From Paenibacillus sp. HGH0039 (GTDB taxonomy: Bacteria; Bacillota; Bacilli; Paenibacillales; NBRC-103111), in contig NZ_KE150412.1 of assembly GCF_000411255.1 (NCBI RefSeq), positions 2,841,968-2,905,967 of the forward strand: a DNA stretch of 64,000 nt, given 5' to 3'. Each line of letters opens with the position of its first letter. Position 1 is the first letter of the stretch. Shown in pieces: positions 52,306 through 61,085 of the stretch. The notes below the pieces were generated by a model. That model did no database searches. It worked only from the letters and a program-made list of their open reading frames with translations, and was not told the DNA's origin. The translations under genes were made by a program, and so were the position numbers.

Positions 52306-54219
52306 TCATCCGTTTTTCGGATACATATGCTGCAAATAACGCCAGCGGATAAGCAAGAAATAAACAACCTGAATCCCGATGAAGGACAAGAAAATGAGCA
52401 CCGAATTCGTCCAGACGGAGAAATCCACCAGATGCTGCAGAGCGATAAACGCTACCCCGCTGTGTACAAGCGCCATGACGATCGGCAGGAAAAACATGAG
52501 CAGCAGCTGCCTCGTCACAATCCGCCGCAGCTCCTTGTTCAGCAAGCCCATTTTCGCGATCATCCGGTATTGCTCCCGGTCCCGCTCCATATCAGCGTAC
52601 AGCCGGAAGTACAGGAAACTGGCGGCAAAGGTGAAAAATACGACGCCTACCATCGTGCTGATAATGAACAGCAGTCCATTGGTCTGCTTATCGGACAGCC
52701 AGTCCAGCACTAACGCATCGAATCGGCCGAATTCATCCCTGCCGATTTCTTCTGTCAGCACACTCGCGACATCCCGGGTATTCTGCCAATCGGCCACGTA
52801 GAAAAAGTTAAAATGCAGCTGCGTGTCTTCAATCTCCGGCACGGTTTCAAACATTCGATCGGAAACGACAACGGTATAGTGGCCGTCCGGCAGGATGACG
52901 GTCGGCACATACTGCTTTACCGTTACGTTCTTTTGCCAGGTTTCACTTATTCCGAGGTCAATGGAGTCAGGCACGATTTCCTTCTTCTCTTTAATTTGAG
53001 TAGCCAGAAAGAGGCTGCCGGGCAGCAGCAGGCTTTCCCCGTCCGCCAGTTCTTCCGTATCGTGCAATCCCAAGGTTTTGGCCAGAGCGTTGAATTCGCT
53101 CTGCTTGACGAGGACAAGACGTCCCCACAGCCGCTTTGCATGGACAACGTTTAAGTCGTAAGCGAAGCCGTGGTCATCCAGTTGTTTTTTGATCCGTGAA
53201 ACAACTTCTTTTTCCTTTTGAACGCTTAGGTCCGTTTTGTACGTGAAGGCATAGGGATTCTCCATCTCTTTCAGTCCCGGATGATTCATCGCGAGCACTG
53301 TGCCGATTCCGGTAAAGGCAATCGCCGAAACGATCGTGATCATGAAAAACATCGTCGCGTTATCCTTCATGCGATACGCCAGCTGCGATAAAACCAGCAG
53401 GTTCGTCCGTTTGAAGAACACGCGGTCCCTCCGCTTCAAGCTCTTGAGCGCGTACACGCTGAGCTGCGTAAACAGGAAGTACGTGCCTGCGACCACCAAG
53501 CCGACGCCGGCAAAGAGCAGCCAGAACGAGTGAAAGTATCTGTAGACGTAAAACATCACAACGCCGTATCCGGCCAGGATCAGGACAATCGCCAAGACCG
53601 ACAGCAGCCGTGAAGGCGCAGGCTCGGGCTTCGGCTTTTCATCCGACTGGAACAAATCCGCGAGCCGGCCGGCTTTCACGATCCGGGAGGTGACCAGCGC
53701 GACAACGCCAAACAGCAGAACGAATGCGGCAGCGGTCGTAACAATGGCCAGCACCGGCATGTAGAAGGTCAAGCCCACCTTGATGACGAGCAGCTTGGCA
53801 ATGGCGAGCAGGATCATCTTTGTGAAAATAAGCCCCACGGCAATACCCGTTACAATCGAGGCTCCGCCGATAAACAAGTTCTCGATGAAAACGAGCCGGC
53901 GCAGCTGCCGCGGGGACATGCCGTGCATCATCAGAATGCCGAATTCCCGCTTGCGGGTTTGCAGAAAAGTGCCGGCCGAATACAGGCAGAAGAAAAACGA
54001 AAAAATGAAGATGATCACTTGCGAGAGGCGCATGCCGTTGGTCGCGAGTGCACTGATCGTTCTGCTCGTCGATTTCAGCTCTCCCTGCAAATCGGGGTGA
54101 AACAGCAGCAGGGCATAGACGAAAAAAACAAGGACGGAAAACGAGCTGCTTAAGAAGTGCGCCAGATAGACCCGTTTGTTGCGGATGACGTTATTAAACG
54201 CGAACTGTCGGAAAGTCAT
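52306..54219 (-). CDS. BceB-like ABC transporter permease (FtsX fold)
   Basis: 637 residues; AGGAGGT lies before the ATG. There are ten membrane helices, with a large outside domain of ~200 residues between helices 7 and 8 (about 310-510), the hallmark of BceB/YxdM-type permeases that detect antimicrobial peptides. 'FLQTRKREFGILMMHGMSPRQLRRLVFIEN' in pattern is the FtsX signature. It overlaps the ATPase gene by 26 bases. Known systems free lipid II-cycle intermediates from bacitracin, nisin-type or similar peptides and signal to their own kinase. Confidence 0.92.
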   Translation of the reverse strand: MTFRQFAFNNVIRNKRVYLAHFLSSSFSVLVFFVYALLLFHPDLQGELKSTSRTISALATNGMRLSQVIIFIFSFFFCLYSAGTFLQTRKREFGILMMHGMSPRQLRRLVFIENLFIGGASIVTGIAVGLIFTKMILLAIAKLLVIKVGLTFYMPVLAIVTTAAAFVLLFGVVALVTSRIVKAGRLADLFQSDEKPKPEPAPSRLLSVLAIVLILAGYGVVMFYVYRYFHSFWLLFAGVGLVVAGTYFLFTQLSVYALKSLKRRDRVFFKRTNLLVLSQLAYRMKDNATMFFMITIVSAIAFTGIGTVLAMNHPGLKEMENPYAFTYKTDLSVQKEKEVVSRIKKQLDDHGFAYDLNVVHAKRLWGRLVLVKQSEFNALAKTLGLHDTEELADGESLLLPGSLFLATQIKEKKEIVPDSIDLGISETWQKNVTVKQYVPTVILPDGHYTVVVSDRMFETVPEIEDTQLHFNFFYVADWQNTRDVASVLTEEIGRDEFGRFDALVLDWLSDKQTNGLLFIISTMVGVVFFTFAASFLYFRLYADMERDREQYRMIAKMGLLNKELRRIVTRQLLLMFFLPIVMALVHSGVAFIALQHLVDFSVWTNSVLIFLSFIGIQVVYFLLIRWRYLQHMYPKNG

Positions 54220-54964
54220 GTCTGTAACCTCCTAGCAGCGAAAGGGCGTTGATGATCTTCTGGTAAAAGACTTCACGGTTTCCTCCCTGCGTGATCTCAT
54301 TATGAAACCTGCCGTCCTTGATAAATACCACGCGGTCGCAGTAGCTTGCCGCCATCGCATCGTGCGTGACCAGCATCATCGTCGCTTCCTGCCGCTTGTT
54401 CATCGTCGTCAGCAGTTCCATGACATCGCGGGCCGATTTGGAGTCCAGATTGCCTGTCGGTTCGTCGGCAAGCACCAGCTTCGGCGAATGAATCAACGCG
54501 CGCGCGATGGCCGTCCGCTGGGCCTGTCCGCCGGAAATCTCATAGGTCCGCTTGTCCAGGACCGACGTAATGCCAAGCTGCTCCGCGATCGGCTCCAGCA
54601 GGCTTTTCATTTGATCCAGCGCGACTCCTTCAAGCGTAAGCGGCAGTAAAATATTTTCCTTCACGGTCAGTGTAGGCAGCAAATTGAACGATTGAAAAAT
54701 AAAGCCCAGCTTGCGTCTGCGAAACAGCGCCAGCTCGTCCGCGTTCATCCGGTGCGGATAGTTGCCGTCCACGCAAACCTCCCCGGACGTCGGTTCGTCG
54801 ATGGTCGACACCAGATTGAGCAGCGTCGTTTTGCCGCTTCCGGAAGGTCCCATGATGCCGATGAACTCCCCCTTCTCAATCGTCAGGTTAATATCGGACA
54901 GCGCCTCAAACGGCATCTTTTCATTGTAAATTTTGCATAAGTTCGTGACCTTCAAAATAGCCAA
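54194..54964 (-). CDS. BceA-like ABC transporter ATPase
   Basis: 256 residues from the TTG at 54964, giving the family's usual length; AGGGACG lies about eleven bases upstream. Walker A 'GPSGSGKTTLL', Q loop 'FIFQSFNLLPTLT', ABC signature 'EISGGQAQRTAIARAL' and Walker B 'LVLADEPTGNLD' with the H switch 'LVTHDAMAA'. It is paired with the BceB-like permease. The TTACA-N4-TGTAA operator lies ~75 bases upstream, so it is probably induced by the regulator encoded at 56100-56801. Confidence 0.92.
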   Translation of the reverse strand: MAILKVTNLCKIYNEKMPFEALSDINLTIEKGEFIGIMGPSGSGKTTLLNLVSTIDEPTSGEVCVDGNYPHRMNADELALFRRRKLGFIFQSFNLLPTLTVKENILLPLTLEGVALDQMKSLLEPIAEQLGITSVLDKRTYEISGGQAQRTAIARALIHSPKLVLADEPTGNLDSKSARDVMELLTTMNKRQEATMMLVTHDAMAASYCDRVVFIKDGRFHNEITQGGNREVFYQKIINALSLLGGYRHDFPTVRV

Positions 54965-55039
54965 GCAAAACACGTCCCTTCTTGCTTCTAGCATACCCCA
55001 AGCGATCCGCCGCTCCTATATCGCTATCTTGCGCCAATC

Positions 55040-55053
55040 TTACAGGGATGTAA
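55040..55053 (-). promoter_or_regulatory. BceR-type operator upstream of the ABC genes
   Basis: TTACA-GGGA-TGTAA is an inverted repeat that fits the TNACA-N4-TGTAA consensus I recall for BceR-like regulators; the symmetry extends one base on each side (CTTACA...TGTAAG). It lies between the kinase stop (55111) and the ATPase start (54964). Confidence 0.75.
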
Positions 55054-55110
55054 GTCTCCGCGAAGTATACACACCGGTCTGTACACAAAAAGGCGAAGAG
55101 TGATCGCTCA

Positions 55111-56103
55111 CTATTCGCCCTGTTCGGTCGCATACGGAAAAATGATGCGGACGGTCGTCCCTTTGCCGGGCTCGGACTCGATCTCCACCCGGTGATGCAA
55201 GCGGTCCGCCACTTCCTTCACCAGATACAGGCCCATGCCTGTCGATTCTTTAAACTTCCGCCCGTTTTCGCCTGTAAAAAACGGATCGAACACCCGCTTC
55301 AAATCGGATGGGGGTATGCCGACGCCGCGGTCCGTGACGCTTAGAATGACGGCTTTATCCTGCGCATGCGCCTTGAAGGCAACCTTCGTCCTGCTGCCGG
55401 CCGAATAAGTAATGGCGTTCGAGATCAGCTGCTGGACGATGAACCGGAGCCATTTGGCGTCGCTCTCGACCGTGACGCTCTCGTCAATCAGAAGCTCCGG
55501 ATGCACATAATGCCGAATGAACGACCGCCGGTTATCCTGAATGACCTCGTTCACAAGCTCTCTCAGCTGCACTCGGTAAATATGGAAGTCCTGAGCGAAC
55601 GTCTCCCTCCGTGCCATATAAAGCACCATTTCGAGCCCGTGACGCAGCCGGTCGGACTCCTCCGCGATACTGGCAAACCGCTCGTCGTCGCCGTTCTGCG
55701 TGATGAGCTGGATGACCGATAGCGGGGTCTTCATTTGGTGAACCCATTGATTCATGAACGTCAGGTGCTGCCGCTGTTTTTCCTCCCACACGTGCTCCCG
55801 CTGTTTATTCGCGCGGTACTGGGCGTCCAGAATCTTCGTTAAAGACGCTGCAAGCGGCGCACGGCTTACCTTGAGCTCCCGCGGCAGGACGTCGCTCGGG
55901 TCGGAGATGTACCGGTAAAACGCCCGAAGCCGGACGTAGCGGTACATCAGATAAACAAGCAGCACGCAAAGGCCGAGAAACAGCGCGTACAAAGCGGTCC
56001 CTAGATGGTTGTACCCGTCCAGCCAGCAAATAAGCAGAATGACCAGCATCTGCACCAGACTGAACCCGATAAGCGGCACATGGTCCCGTACAAACAACCT
56101 CAT
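55111..56103 (-). CDS. BceS-like intramembrane-sensing histidine kinase
   Basis: 330 residues from ATG 56103, which overlaps the regulator's stop (ATGA); an in-frame start at 56124 would overlap more. Two membrane helices lie close together (~12-30 and 37-57) with a loop of only a few residues, so sensing needs the transporter. HisKA His is in 'MNQWVHQMKTPLSVI', and HATPase has 'VQQLISNAITYS', 'DRGVGIPPSD' and 'STGMGLYLVK'. It pairs with the adjacent regulator and ABC transporter. Confidence 0.93.
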   Translation of the reverse strand: MRLFVRDHVPLIGFSLVQMLVILLICWLDGYNHLGTALYALFLGLCVLLVYLMYRYVRLRAFYRYISDPSDVLPRELKVSRAPLAASLTKILDAQYRANKQREHVWEEKQRQHLTFMNQWVHQMKTPLSVIQLITQNGDDERFASIAEESDRLRHGLEMVLYMARRETFAQDFHIYRVQLRELVNEVIQDNRRSFIRHYVHPELLIDESVTVESDAKWLRFIVQQLISNAITYSAGSRTKVAFKAHAQDKAVILSVTDRGVGIPPSDLKRVFDPFFTGENGRKFKESTGMGLYLVKEVADRLHHRVEIESEPGKGTTVRIIFPYATEQGE

Positions 56104-56801
56104 CGCTTCGTTTCGCCCTTCCATGTGAGGTGCAGCCGGTACCCGACGCCGCGCAGCGTTTCGATGGCATCGTCCATGCCGAGTTCCGCCAGCTTCTTGC
56201 GCAGCCGCGTGATGTTGACGCTGAGCGCGTTATCGTCGACATAGCTGTAATCGTCCCACAGCTTGTCGAGAATAGTCTCCCGGCTGGCAATCCGGGGACA
56301 ATGATGCATCAGCGTCTCCATTAGCAGCGATTCCTTGCGCGTCAAAAGCGTGGACTGCTCCTTCAGCCGCAGCTCCATCCGCTCGGGATACAACATCAGC
56401 CCGTCCCGTTCCACAATGCGTTCCTTCGTCGCATAATCGCCGTAGACGCGCCTGATCTGGCTGCGGATCTTGGCCATCACGATTTCGTAATGGAACGGCT
56501 TCGTGATATAATCGTCCGCCCCGCTCTCCAGCGCCATCACCTGATCCATTTCCCCGTTCCGGGCGGAAATGAAAATAATCGGACACGTGGACACTGTCCG
56601 GATTTGGCGGCACCAATAGTAACCGTCGTAGCTCGGCAGGTTGACGTCCAGCAGTACGACCTGCGGGAGCTGCTCCTCGAACGATTCCATCACGCGCTGG
56701 AAATCATCCACCACGATCGCTTCGTCCCCGTATTTTTCAATGTGCGACTTCAACAATTCCGCTATTTTGGGATCGTCTTCGACGATCATAATTTTGTTCA
56801 T
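56100..56801 (-). CDS. BceR-like OmpR-family response regulator
   Basis: 233 residues from ATG 56801 (GGGAGGG ten bases upstream); the in-frame start at 56876 is not supported. Receiver: 'MIVEDDPKIAELL', phospho-Asp in 'VVLLDVNLPSYDG', Lys in 'YITKPFHYE'. Winged helix: 'LTRKESLLMETLMHH', 'DDNALSVNITRLRKKLAEL' and 'TLRGVGYRLH'. It should bind the TTACA-N4-TGTAA site before the transporter genes when phosphorylated. Confidence 0.93.
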   Translation of the reverse strand: MNKIMIVEDDPKIAELLKSHIEKYGDEAIVVDDFQRVMESFEEQLPQVVLLDVNLPSYDGYYWCRQIRTVSTCPIIFISARNGEMDQVMALESGADDYITKPFHYEIVMAKIRSQIRRVYGDYATKERIVERDGLMLYPERMELRLKEQSTLLTRKESLLMETLMHHCPRIASRETILDKLWDDYSYVDDNALSVNITRLRKKLAELGMDDAIETLRGVGYRLHLTWKGETKR

Positions 56802-56984
56802 CCGGGAAAATCCCTCCCTATTGTGCAAACGCCTTGGCGTCACCTCCATTAAACCACAAAACAGCGCGCGTCCCAATAAGGGACCTAATGGCGAGGAGCT
56901 GCATTCCCCTCAGCAGAGCAACAACCTTCTGTTCGGTTATAATCTTAAGGAACGGTTTATTTTAACAAGACCCGTATACTCCCA

Positions 56985-57015
56985 TTGAATCTCCAGTTAC
57001 AGGAGATAGTAAACT
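56985..57015 (+). promoter_or_regulatory. MerR-type promoter and operator for the MerR gene
   Basis: -35 TTGAAT (56985-56990), 19-base spacer, -10 TAAACT (57010-57015). The spacer holds the inverted repeat TCTCC-A-GT-T-AC-A-GGAGA (56990-57006). A 19-base spacer is the mark of promoters activated by MerR proteins. The first 21 bases are identical to the site before the esterase gene at 59607-59637. Confidence 0.8.
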
Positions 57016-57036
57016 AACTTTTCGGAGGTGAGTGGT

Positions 57037-58038
57037 TTGCATTCCAAAAGCGGCACGGATTCGCAGAAGCAACAAGCTTCTGATTCTACAGACCAAGAGC
57101 GGACTTATTCGATCGGGGACGTGGCCAAAATAATCGGATCCACAATCAAAACCGTGCGTTACTACGATGAGGTCGGATTAGTAAAGCCCGCTACCTACAC
57201 AGAAGGAGGGCACCGGTTATACACGACGCAAGATATATGGCGTTTAGAGCTGACGATAACTCTGCGTTACTTGGATTTTGGAATTGATGAAATAAGGCAA
57301 ATCATCTCCCGGGAAACACCCGTTGATAAAGCGCTGGACTGGCAGATCGAGTCCTTGGAGTTACAGGTAAGCACGCTGTCGAATATGATTTCGATTTTGC
57401 GCTTGGCGAAGGAGAATGAAGGGGATTCCCTACAGTATGTCTATGATCTGGTCCATGAACGGGCCATCAATAACGAGAAGCGAAGCCGTTTCATCGCAAA
57501 AAGAGTGGAAGAATCCAAATTTTTAGAGGGCATTCCTGCGGAATGGAGAAGTTCGCTTCTTTATAACTTTAACAAGTACATTGTAAATCAGACGAAAACA
57601 TCAGCCAAACAAACCGTTGCTTGGAACGAGTTACAGGAGCTTATTAACGATCCTGAGTTTATTTCGGACCTTAGACAAGATGAGTTTCTGTTTTTTAATA
57701 TGGTCCATCAACCTCGATTGGGTGCGGACGCATGGATCAAGAGCCTTGAGGGAATACACACCCGGTTAAATACGGCTTTGAAGCGCAAATTATGTGCCGA
57801 AAGTCCTTTTGTACAGGCCATTGTAGAGGATACGGCCATGCTGTATGCGAACTCGGAGCAATCGGTTGATCAAGAAGAGTTTTTTCGCTACTTTGCCGAA
57901 TATTCACAGAGAACCCGATCGGAGCGCATCGAACGCTTCAATACGCTGTGCTCCCTCTTGAGCCCTAAATTCCGCTTGTTTTCTCAAGGAAATCTCTTAT
58001 TGCTTCAAGGTATAAAGTGGAGGCTTGAACAGATGTAG
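57037..58038 (+). CDS. MerR-family regulator with large C-terminal sensor domain
   Basis: 333 residues; I choose TTG 57037, eight bases after GGAGG, over the GTG at 57028 that overlaps that site. A polar tail is followed by the MerR HTH (~25-95: 'YSIGDVAKIIGSTIKTVRYYDEVGL', 'TEGGHRLYTTQDI'), a dimerisation helix, and a ~200-residue helical C-terminal domain of unknown kind ('LLYNFNKYIVNQTKTSAKQT', 'DEFLFFNMVHQPRLG'); no TipAS or GyrI-like motifs were recognised. It shares its promoter sequence with the esterase gene 1 kb downstream on the other strand, so it probably controls itself and that gene. Confidence 0.88.
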   Translation: MHSKSGTDSQKQQASDSTDQERTYSIGDVAKIIGSTIKTVRYYDEVGLVKPATYTEGGHRLYTTQDIWRLELTITLRYLDFGIDEIRQIISRETPVDKALDWQIESLELQVSTLSNMISILRLAKENEGDSLQYVYDLVHERAINNEKRSRFIAKRVEESKFLEGIPAEWRSSLLYNFNKYIVNQTKTSAKQTVAWNELQELINDPEFISDLRQDEFLFFNMVHQPRLGADAWIKSLEGIHTRLNTALKRKLCAESPFVQAIVEDTAMLYANSEQSVDQEEFFRYFAEYSQRTRSERIERFNTLCSLLSPKFRLFSQGNLLLLQGIKWRLEQM

Positions 58039-58104
58039 CCCTTTAACGAGAAGACGAGGGTTATTCGCCCTCATCCGTTCGCTAACTACGGCGGAAATTC
58101 AGGA

Positions 58105-59562
58105 TCAGCCTTTCTCCAGCGTGAACCCCGGATGTTCGCCGATAGTCTGTTCCAATAGATTAAACGGCTTTTGCTTTAAATAATGGTTAAAGAAATCAAG
58201 CGAGTATTCGTTGATCAGCCGGTGCGCCTTTCGTACCTCCACCCCTTCCATCTTTTCAAACACGGGTGAAATCAGATACATATCGGAGAAGCCCATATGT
58301 TTCATGGCATTCATTTTGATCCAGTAATTTCCGCCAGTGGTTATATATTTATATCGCGCTAATGTTTCGTCAAAAAACTTAGTCAGTTCCTCTCTTGTCG
58401 TGCCCTGAGAAGTGATATTCTCATCGCTCATATTCTTCGTACCGGAAAGCGTGTCGTCTGCGCTAAACATCAGAAACGGCTTTCTCAGTCCTTCCGCCGG
58501 AATCCGCAGCTCGCCGTATAATCCGCCGTCCATATTGATCGCCGCTTTAATCCGGGAATCCGCCATCAGCATTTGGACGGCTGTCGCTCCGCCGAAGGAA
58601 TGACCGAACATGCCCATGTTCTCCAGATCCATTCGGTTTGTAAAACGATTGTCCGGATCGTTCTTGGCAAGCCGCTCGATTTGATCGACCACAAACTTTG
58701 CGTCCTCCACCCATTCCCCGTTTATTTTATCTAAATAGGCGACCGTATTCCCTTCTTGAGGGACAAAATTTACAACGCGGCCATCGGGGAAGACCGATGT
58801 TGTACTACGGTAAGTATGATCAATGCCTACCACGATATAACCCTGACTGGCCAATTGTTCGACCTCGAACGTGTTTTGATTTTTGGTTCCGTTTAAGGAA
58901 TGCGAAAACACGAGCACGGGATAGGCCGGTTCCTTATCGGATAGTTCCGCTTTTTCAATCGCATGAGTTTTAACCAATCCGATGCTCGTAAATAACAGCT
59001 TAGGCAGATGAAGCGCTTTGCCGTATCCATCTGCAAAAATATCCGCATGAGACACATAAGAAGCCGTTTTTCCCTTTGCGTTCATGTTCGCCGGATACCA
59101 AATCTGTACCATCAATTCTCTCTTATCGCCGGAATCGGGAGTATGAGTCTCCTCTCGCCGATCGTCCTTCCAATGATAGGAGACGGTTCCGATTTGGTAC
59201 GGGCCGGACGGTTTCTCGAACGTGAATACCGGGAGCAGGACGGGCAGTGCCACGGCTGCGGCAGAATAAAGCGCGGCAAGCGCCGTGATCAGGATGATCC
59301 TCCGGGTTCGGGCTGCCTTCTTTTCCTCTTCCTTTGGTTTGATCCTGTACCTTACCGCAAAAATCGCGACTGGGATTAAGGTCATCGCATAGACCGGGAT
59401 CATTTGCCAACGCATGCCCTCGGTAAGCCCCTGCGTCAGCGCCAATAGGGCGGAAATTCCGGAACCAATAAGCAGCACGCGCCGCGGCTTGTTCTTGGCC
59501 ATTATTGACCAACCGAGCAATAAGATATTAAAGACGGTAACCAGCATTTCAAAAGACCTCAT
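58105..59562 (-). CDS. Membrane-anchored PAF-acetylhydrolase-like esterase
   Basis: 485 residues from ATG 59562 (GGAGGG about ten bases upstream). Four N-terminal membrane helices (~1-115) precede an alpha/beta hydrolase of the platelet-activating-factor acetylhydrolase type: 'VQIWYPAN', 'YPVLVFSHSLNGTKNQNT' (oxyanion side), 'NMGMFGHSFGGATAVQML' with the nucleophile Ser in GHSFG, and 'INMDGGLYGE'. The catalytic His is probably in 'MKHMGFSDMYL'. Substrates may be lipids or esters with short acyl chains. Its promoter carries the MerR operator. Confidence 0.87.
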   Translation of the reverse strand: MRSFEMLVTVFNILLLGWSIMAKNKPRRVLLIGSGISALLALTQGLTEGMRWQMIPVYAMTLIPVAIFAVRYRIKPKEEEKKAARTRRIILITALAALYSAAAVALPVLLPVFTFEKPSGPYQIGTVSYHWKDDRREETHTPDSGDKRELMVQIWYPANMNAKGKTASYVSHADIFADGYGKALHLPKLLFTSIGLVKTHAIEKAELSDKEPAYPVLVFSHSLNGTKNQNTFEVEQLASQGYIVVGIDHTYRSTTSVFPDGRVVNFVPQEGNTVAYLDKINGEWVEDAKFVVDQIERLAKNDPDNRFTNRMDLENMGMFGHSFGGATAVQMLMADSRIKAAINMDGGLYGELRIPAEGLRKPFLMFSADDTLSGTKNMSDENITSQGTTREELTKFFDETLARYKYITTGGNYWIKMNAMKHMGFSDMYLISPVFEKMEGVEVRKAHRLINEYSLDFFNHYLKQKPFNLLEQTIGEHPGFTLEKG

Positions 59563-59606
59563 AAGAGAAAACCCTCCATTTACAGTTTTGGCTGCTTGCA
59601 GCTCAA

Positions 59607-59637
59607 AGTATAAATCCTCCTGTAACTGGAGATTCAA
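59607..59637 (-). promoter_or_regulatory. MerR-type promoter of the esterase gene
   Basis: Minus strand: -35 TTGAAT (59637-59632), 19-base spacer, -10 TATACT (59612-59607). The spacer contains CTCC-AGTTACA-GGAG. 21 consecutive bases are identical to the MerR gene's own promoter at 56985. Transcription would start near 59600, ~38 bases before the ATG. Confidence 0.85.
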
Positions 59638-59772
59638 CCGTTGTTTCTGTAATAGGTCCTCTTAATTTCCCCATAAAAAAATCCCCTCTAAGTAAACGGT
59701 AAAGTGCTAGTTAAGCACTTTTTACTTAAAAGGGATGCTATCCGTATTGTGAGGAGCCCGTTCTGTATAACC

Positions 59773-60261
59773 CTAATCCAATTCGACGGTTTTATTTAGA
59801 TCGGATTCGTCATTCTCTTTTCCCGTCAGTTTCTTGAACATATTCTTCACCAGCTTCATTCTGTTGCCGGCTTCCCAGTACTCGGCGGTTTCCGCTTTGA
59901 CTTTAATCAAGACGAGACCCGGATCATCGCTCGAAACCCCGAAAAACTTCTCGTACATAGGACTCCAAAGCTCTTTCAATTTGGCCCTGTCTTCAATCAG
60001 TTCAGCTTCACCGCGAACCGATACATACGATTTGTCCACGTAAGCCAGATTGACGCTCTTATTCTCAAGAAGCTCCCGATAAACGCTCTTATCCTTCATG
60101 GTCATAAACCACAGGTCCCCGTCGAATTCCACTTCCTGAGTGCTCATCGGCCGGGATACCAATCCTTCGCTGCTTATGGTCGTGAGCATGGCGACGTCGA
60201 TGCCTTTGATTAAATCCCGGACCTTCTCGATAGCTTCCTGATTTTTTTCATACGCGCTCAT
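59773..60261 (-). CDS. Pyridoxamine 5'-phosphate oxidase-fold protein (general stress protein 26-like)
   Basis: 162 residues from ATG 60261 (AAGGAGAT seven bases upstream). FMN-binding split barrel: 'IDVAMLTTISSEGLVSRPMS', 'DLWFMTMKDKSVYREL', 'VNLAYVDKSYVSVRGEAEL' and 'YWEAGNRMKLVKNMF'. Bacillus relatives (YdaG, GsiB-era stress proteins) are in the sigmaB regulon; a clean sigmaB promoter is not seen here. Stand-alone gene. Confidence 0.88.
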   Translation of the reverse strand: MSAYEKNQEAIEKVRDLIKGIDVAMLTTISSEGLVSRPMSTQEVEFDGDLWFMTMKDKSVYRELLENKSVNLAYVDKSYVSVRGEAELIEDRAKLKELWSPMYEKFFGVSSDDPGLVLIKVKAETAEYWEAGNRMKLVKNMFKKLTGKENDESDLNKTVELD

Positions 60262-60529
60262 TGTAACATCTCCTTCACGAGTTTGTCGGTATAAAGATGG
60301 AACCATCTGCCGGTTCCCTAATTTTGCGCATTCTCTCTTTTATATAAACCAAACGGATAGACCGGCAAACGGAAAGCTCCGAAAGCCCCGCGAGTTAAGC
60401 TTAATCCGTGCTTTGCCTAAAGCGATGCCGCATCGGCGCGAAGCTCCCAGCGCGCGGTGCTTGGCGTCACAGGACGTTGGTTAACCAGTCCTTGTCCATG
60501 ATTTTGCGCTATTGCGCGCGGAACATACA

Positions 60530-60566
60530 AAAGGAAGCTTCGCATAGCGCGAAGCTTCCTTTCTTT
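60530..60566. terminator. Hairpin between PNPOx and SRPBCC genes
   Basis: AAAGGAAGCTTCGC (60530-60543) pairs with GCGAAGCTTCCTTT (60549-60562), then CTTTC; on the minus strand TGTATG follows an AAAGG... arm ending in TTTT. Ends the SRPBCC operon. Confidence 0.75.
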
Positions 60567-60635
60567 CACCGGCTTTTCGGATTACTTTTCGGATTAAAGG
60601 TTACCGTTACCGGGCAATGCCCGCTGCAAGCTTAC

Positions 60636-61085
60636 TCAGCTTCCGGCCAATTCCGCCAGAACCTCGCCCATTCTGTCGAGGTTCTGTTCATTGGCTTCCA
60701 CACAATAAGGCTTGGCCTGTTCGAAGTCCTCTTTTAGCTTGAAACGCTGGCGGAAGGTAACCTTGGTGCGTCCGTCCAGATCCTCGAAGGTTCCCGTTAA
60801 CCGGAATTCGTGGCCGGATAAATGATCCAGCACGACCCGCTCCGGCGCTACAACCTCAACAAAGACGCTGTGGTTGGGGTAATCCGTGCCATCCGGTCCG
60901 TGCATGATGAGGGTCCACGTGCCGCCCGGCCTGATGTCGCACTCGTGAAACGTATTCGTGAAGCCCTTCGGTCCCCACCACCGGGCTAACAGTTCGGGGG
61001 TTGTCCATGCCCGGAAAACAAGCTCCCGCGGAACATCAAACTCGCGCGTGGTAACAAGTTCATTTTCGCCGATCGCCATGCTCAT
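60636..61085 (-). CDS. SRPBCC (AHSA1-type) protein, second of operon
   Basis: 149 residues; start overlaps the previous stop (ATGA). Bet v1-like fold: 'TREFDVPRELVFRAWTTPEL', 'RWWGPKGFTNTFHECDIRPGG', 'VVLDHLSGHEFRLTGTFEDL', 'KVTFRQRF'. Such proteins bind hydrophobic ligands or act as Hsp90 co-chaperone-like domains; in bacteria the function is mostly unknown. It follows another SRPBCC gene and a MerR regulator in one operon. Confidence 0.87.
   Translation of the reverse strand: MSMAIGENELVTTREFDVPRELVFRAWTTPELLARWWGPKGFTNTFHECDIRPGGTWTLIMHGPDGTDYPNHSVFVEVVAPERVVLDHLSGHEFRLTGTFEDLDGRTKVTFRQRFKLKEDFEQAKPYCVEANEQNLDRMGEVLAELAGS

Noticed and set aside
60408-60737. 109-codon plus-strand frame near the SRPBCC operon end
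   Set aside because: Runs through a terminator hairpin and antisense to the SRPBCC gene; no motif.
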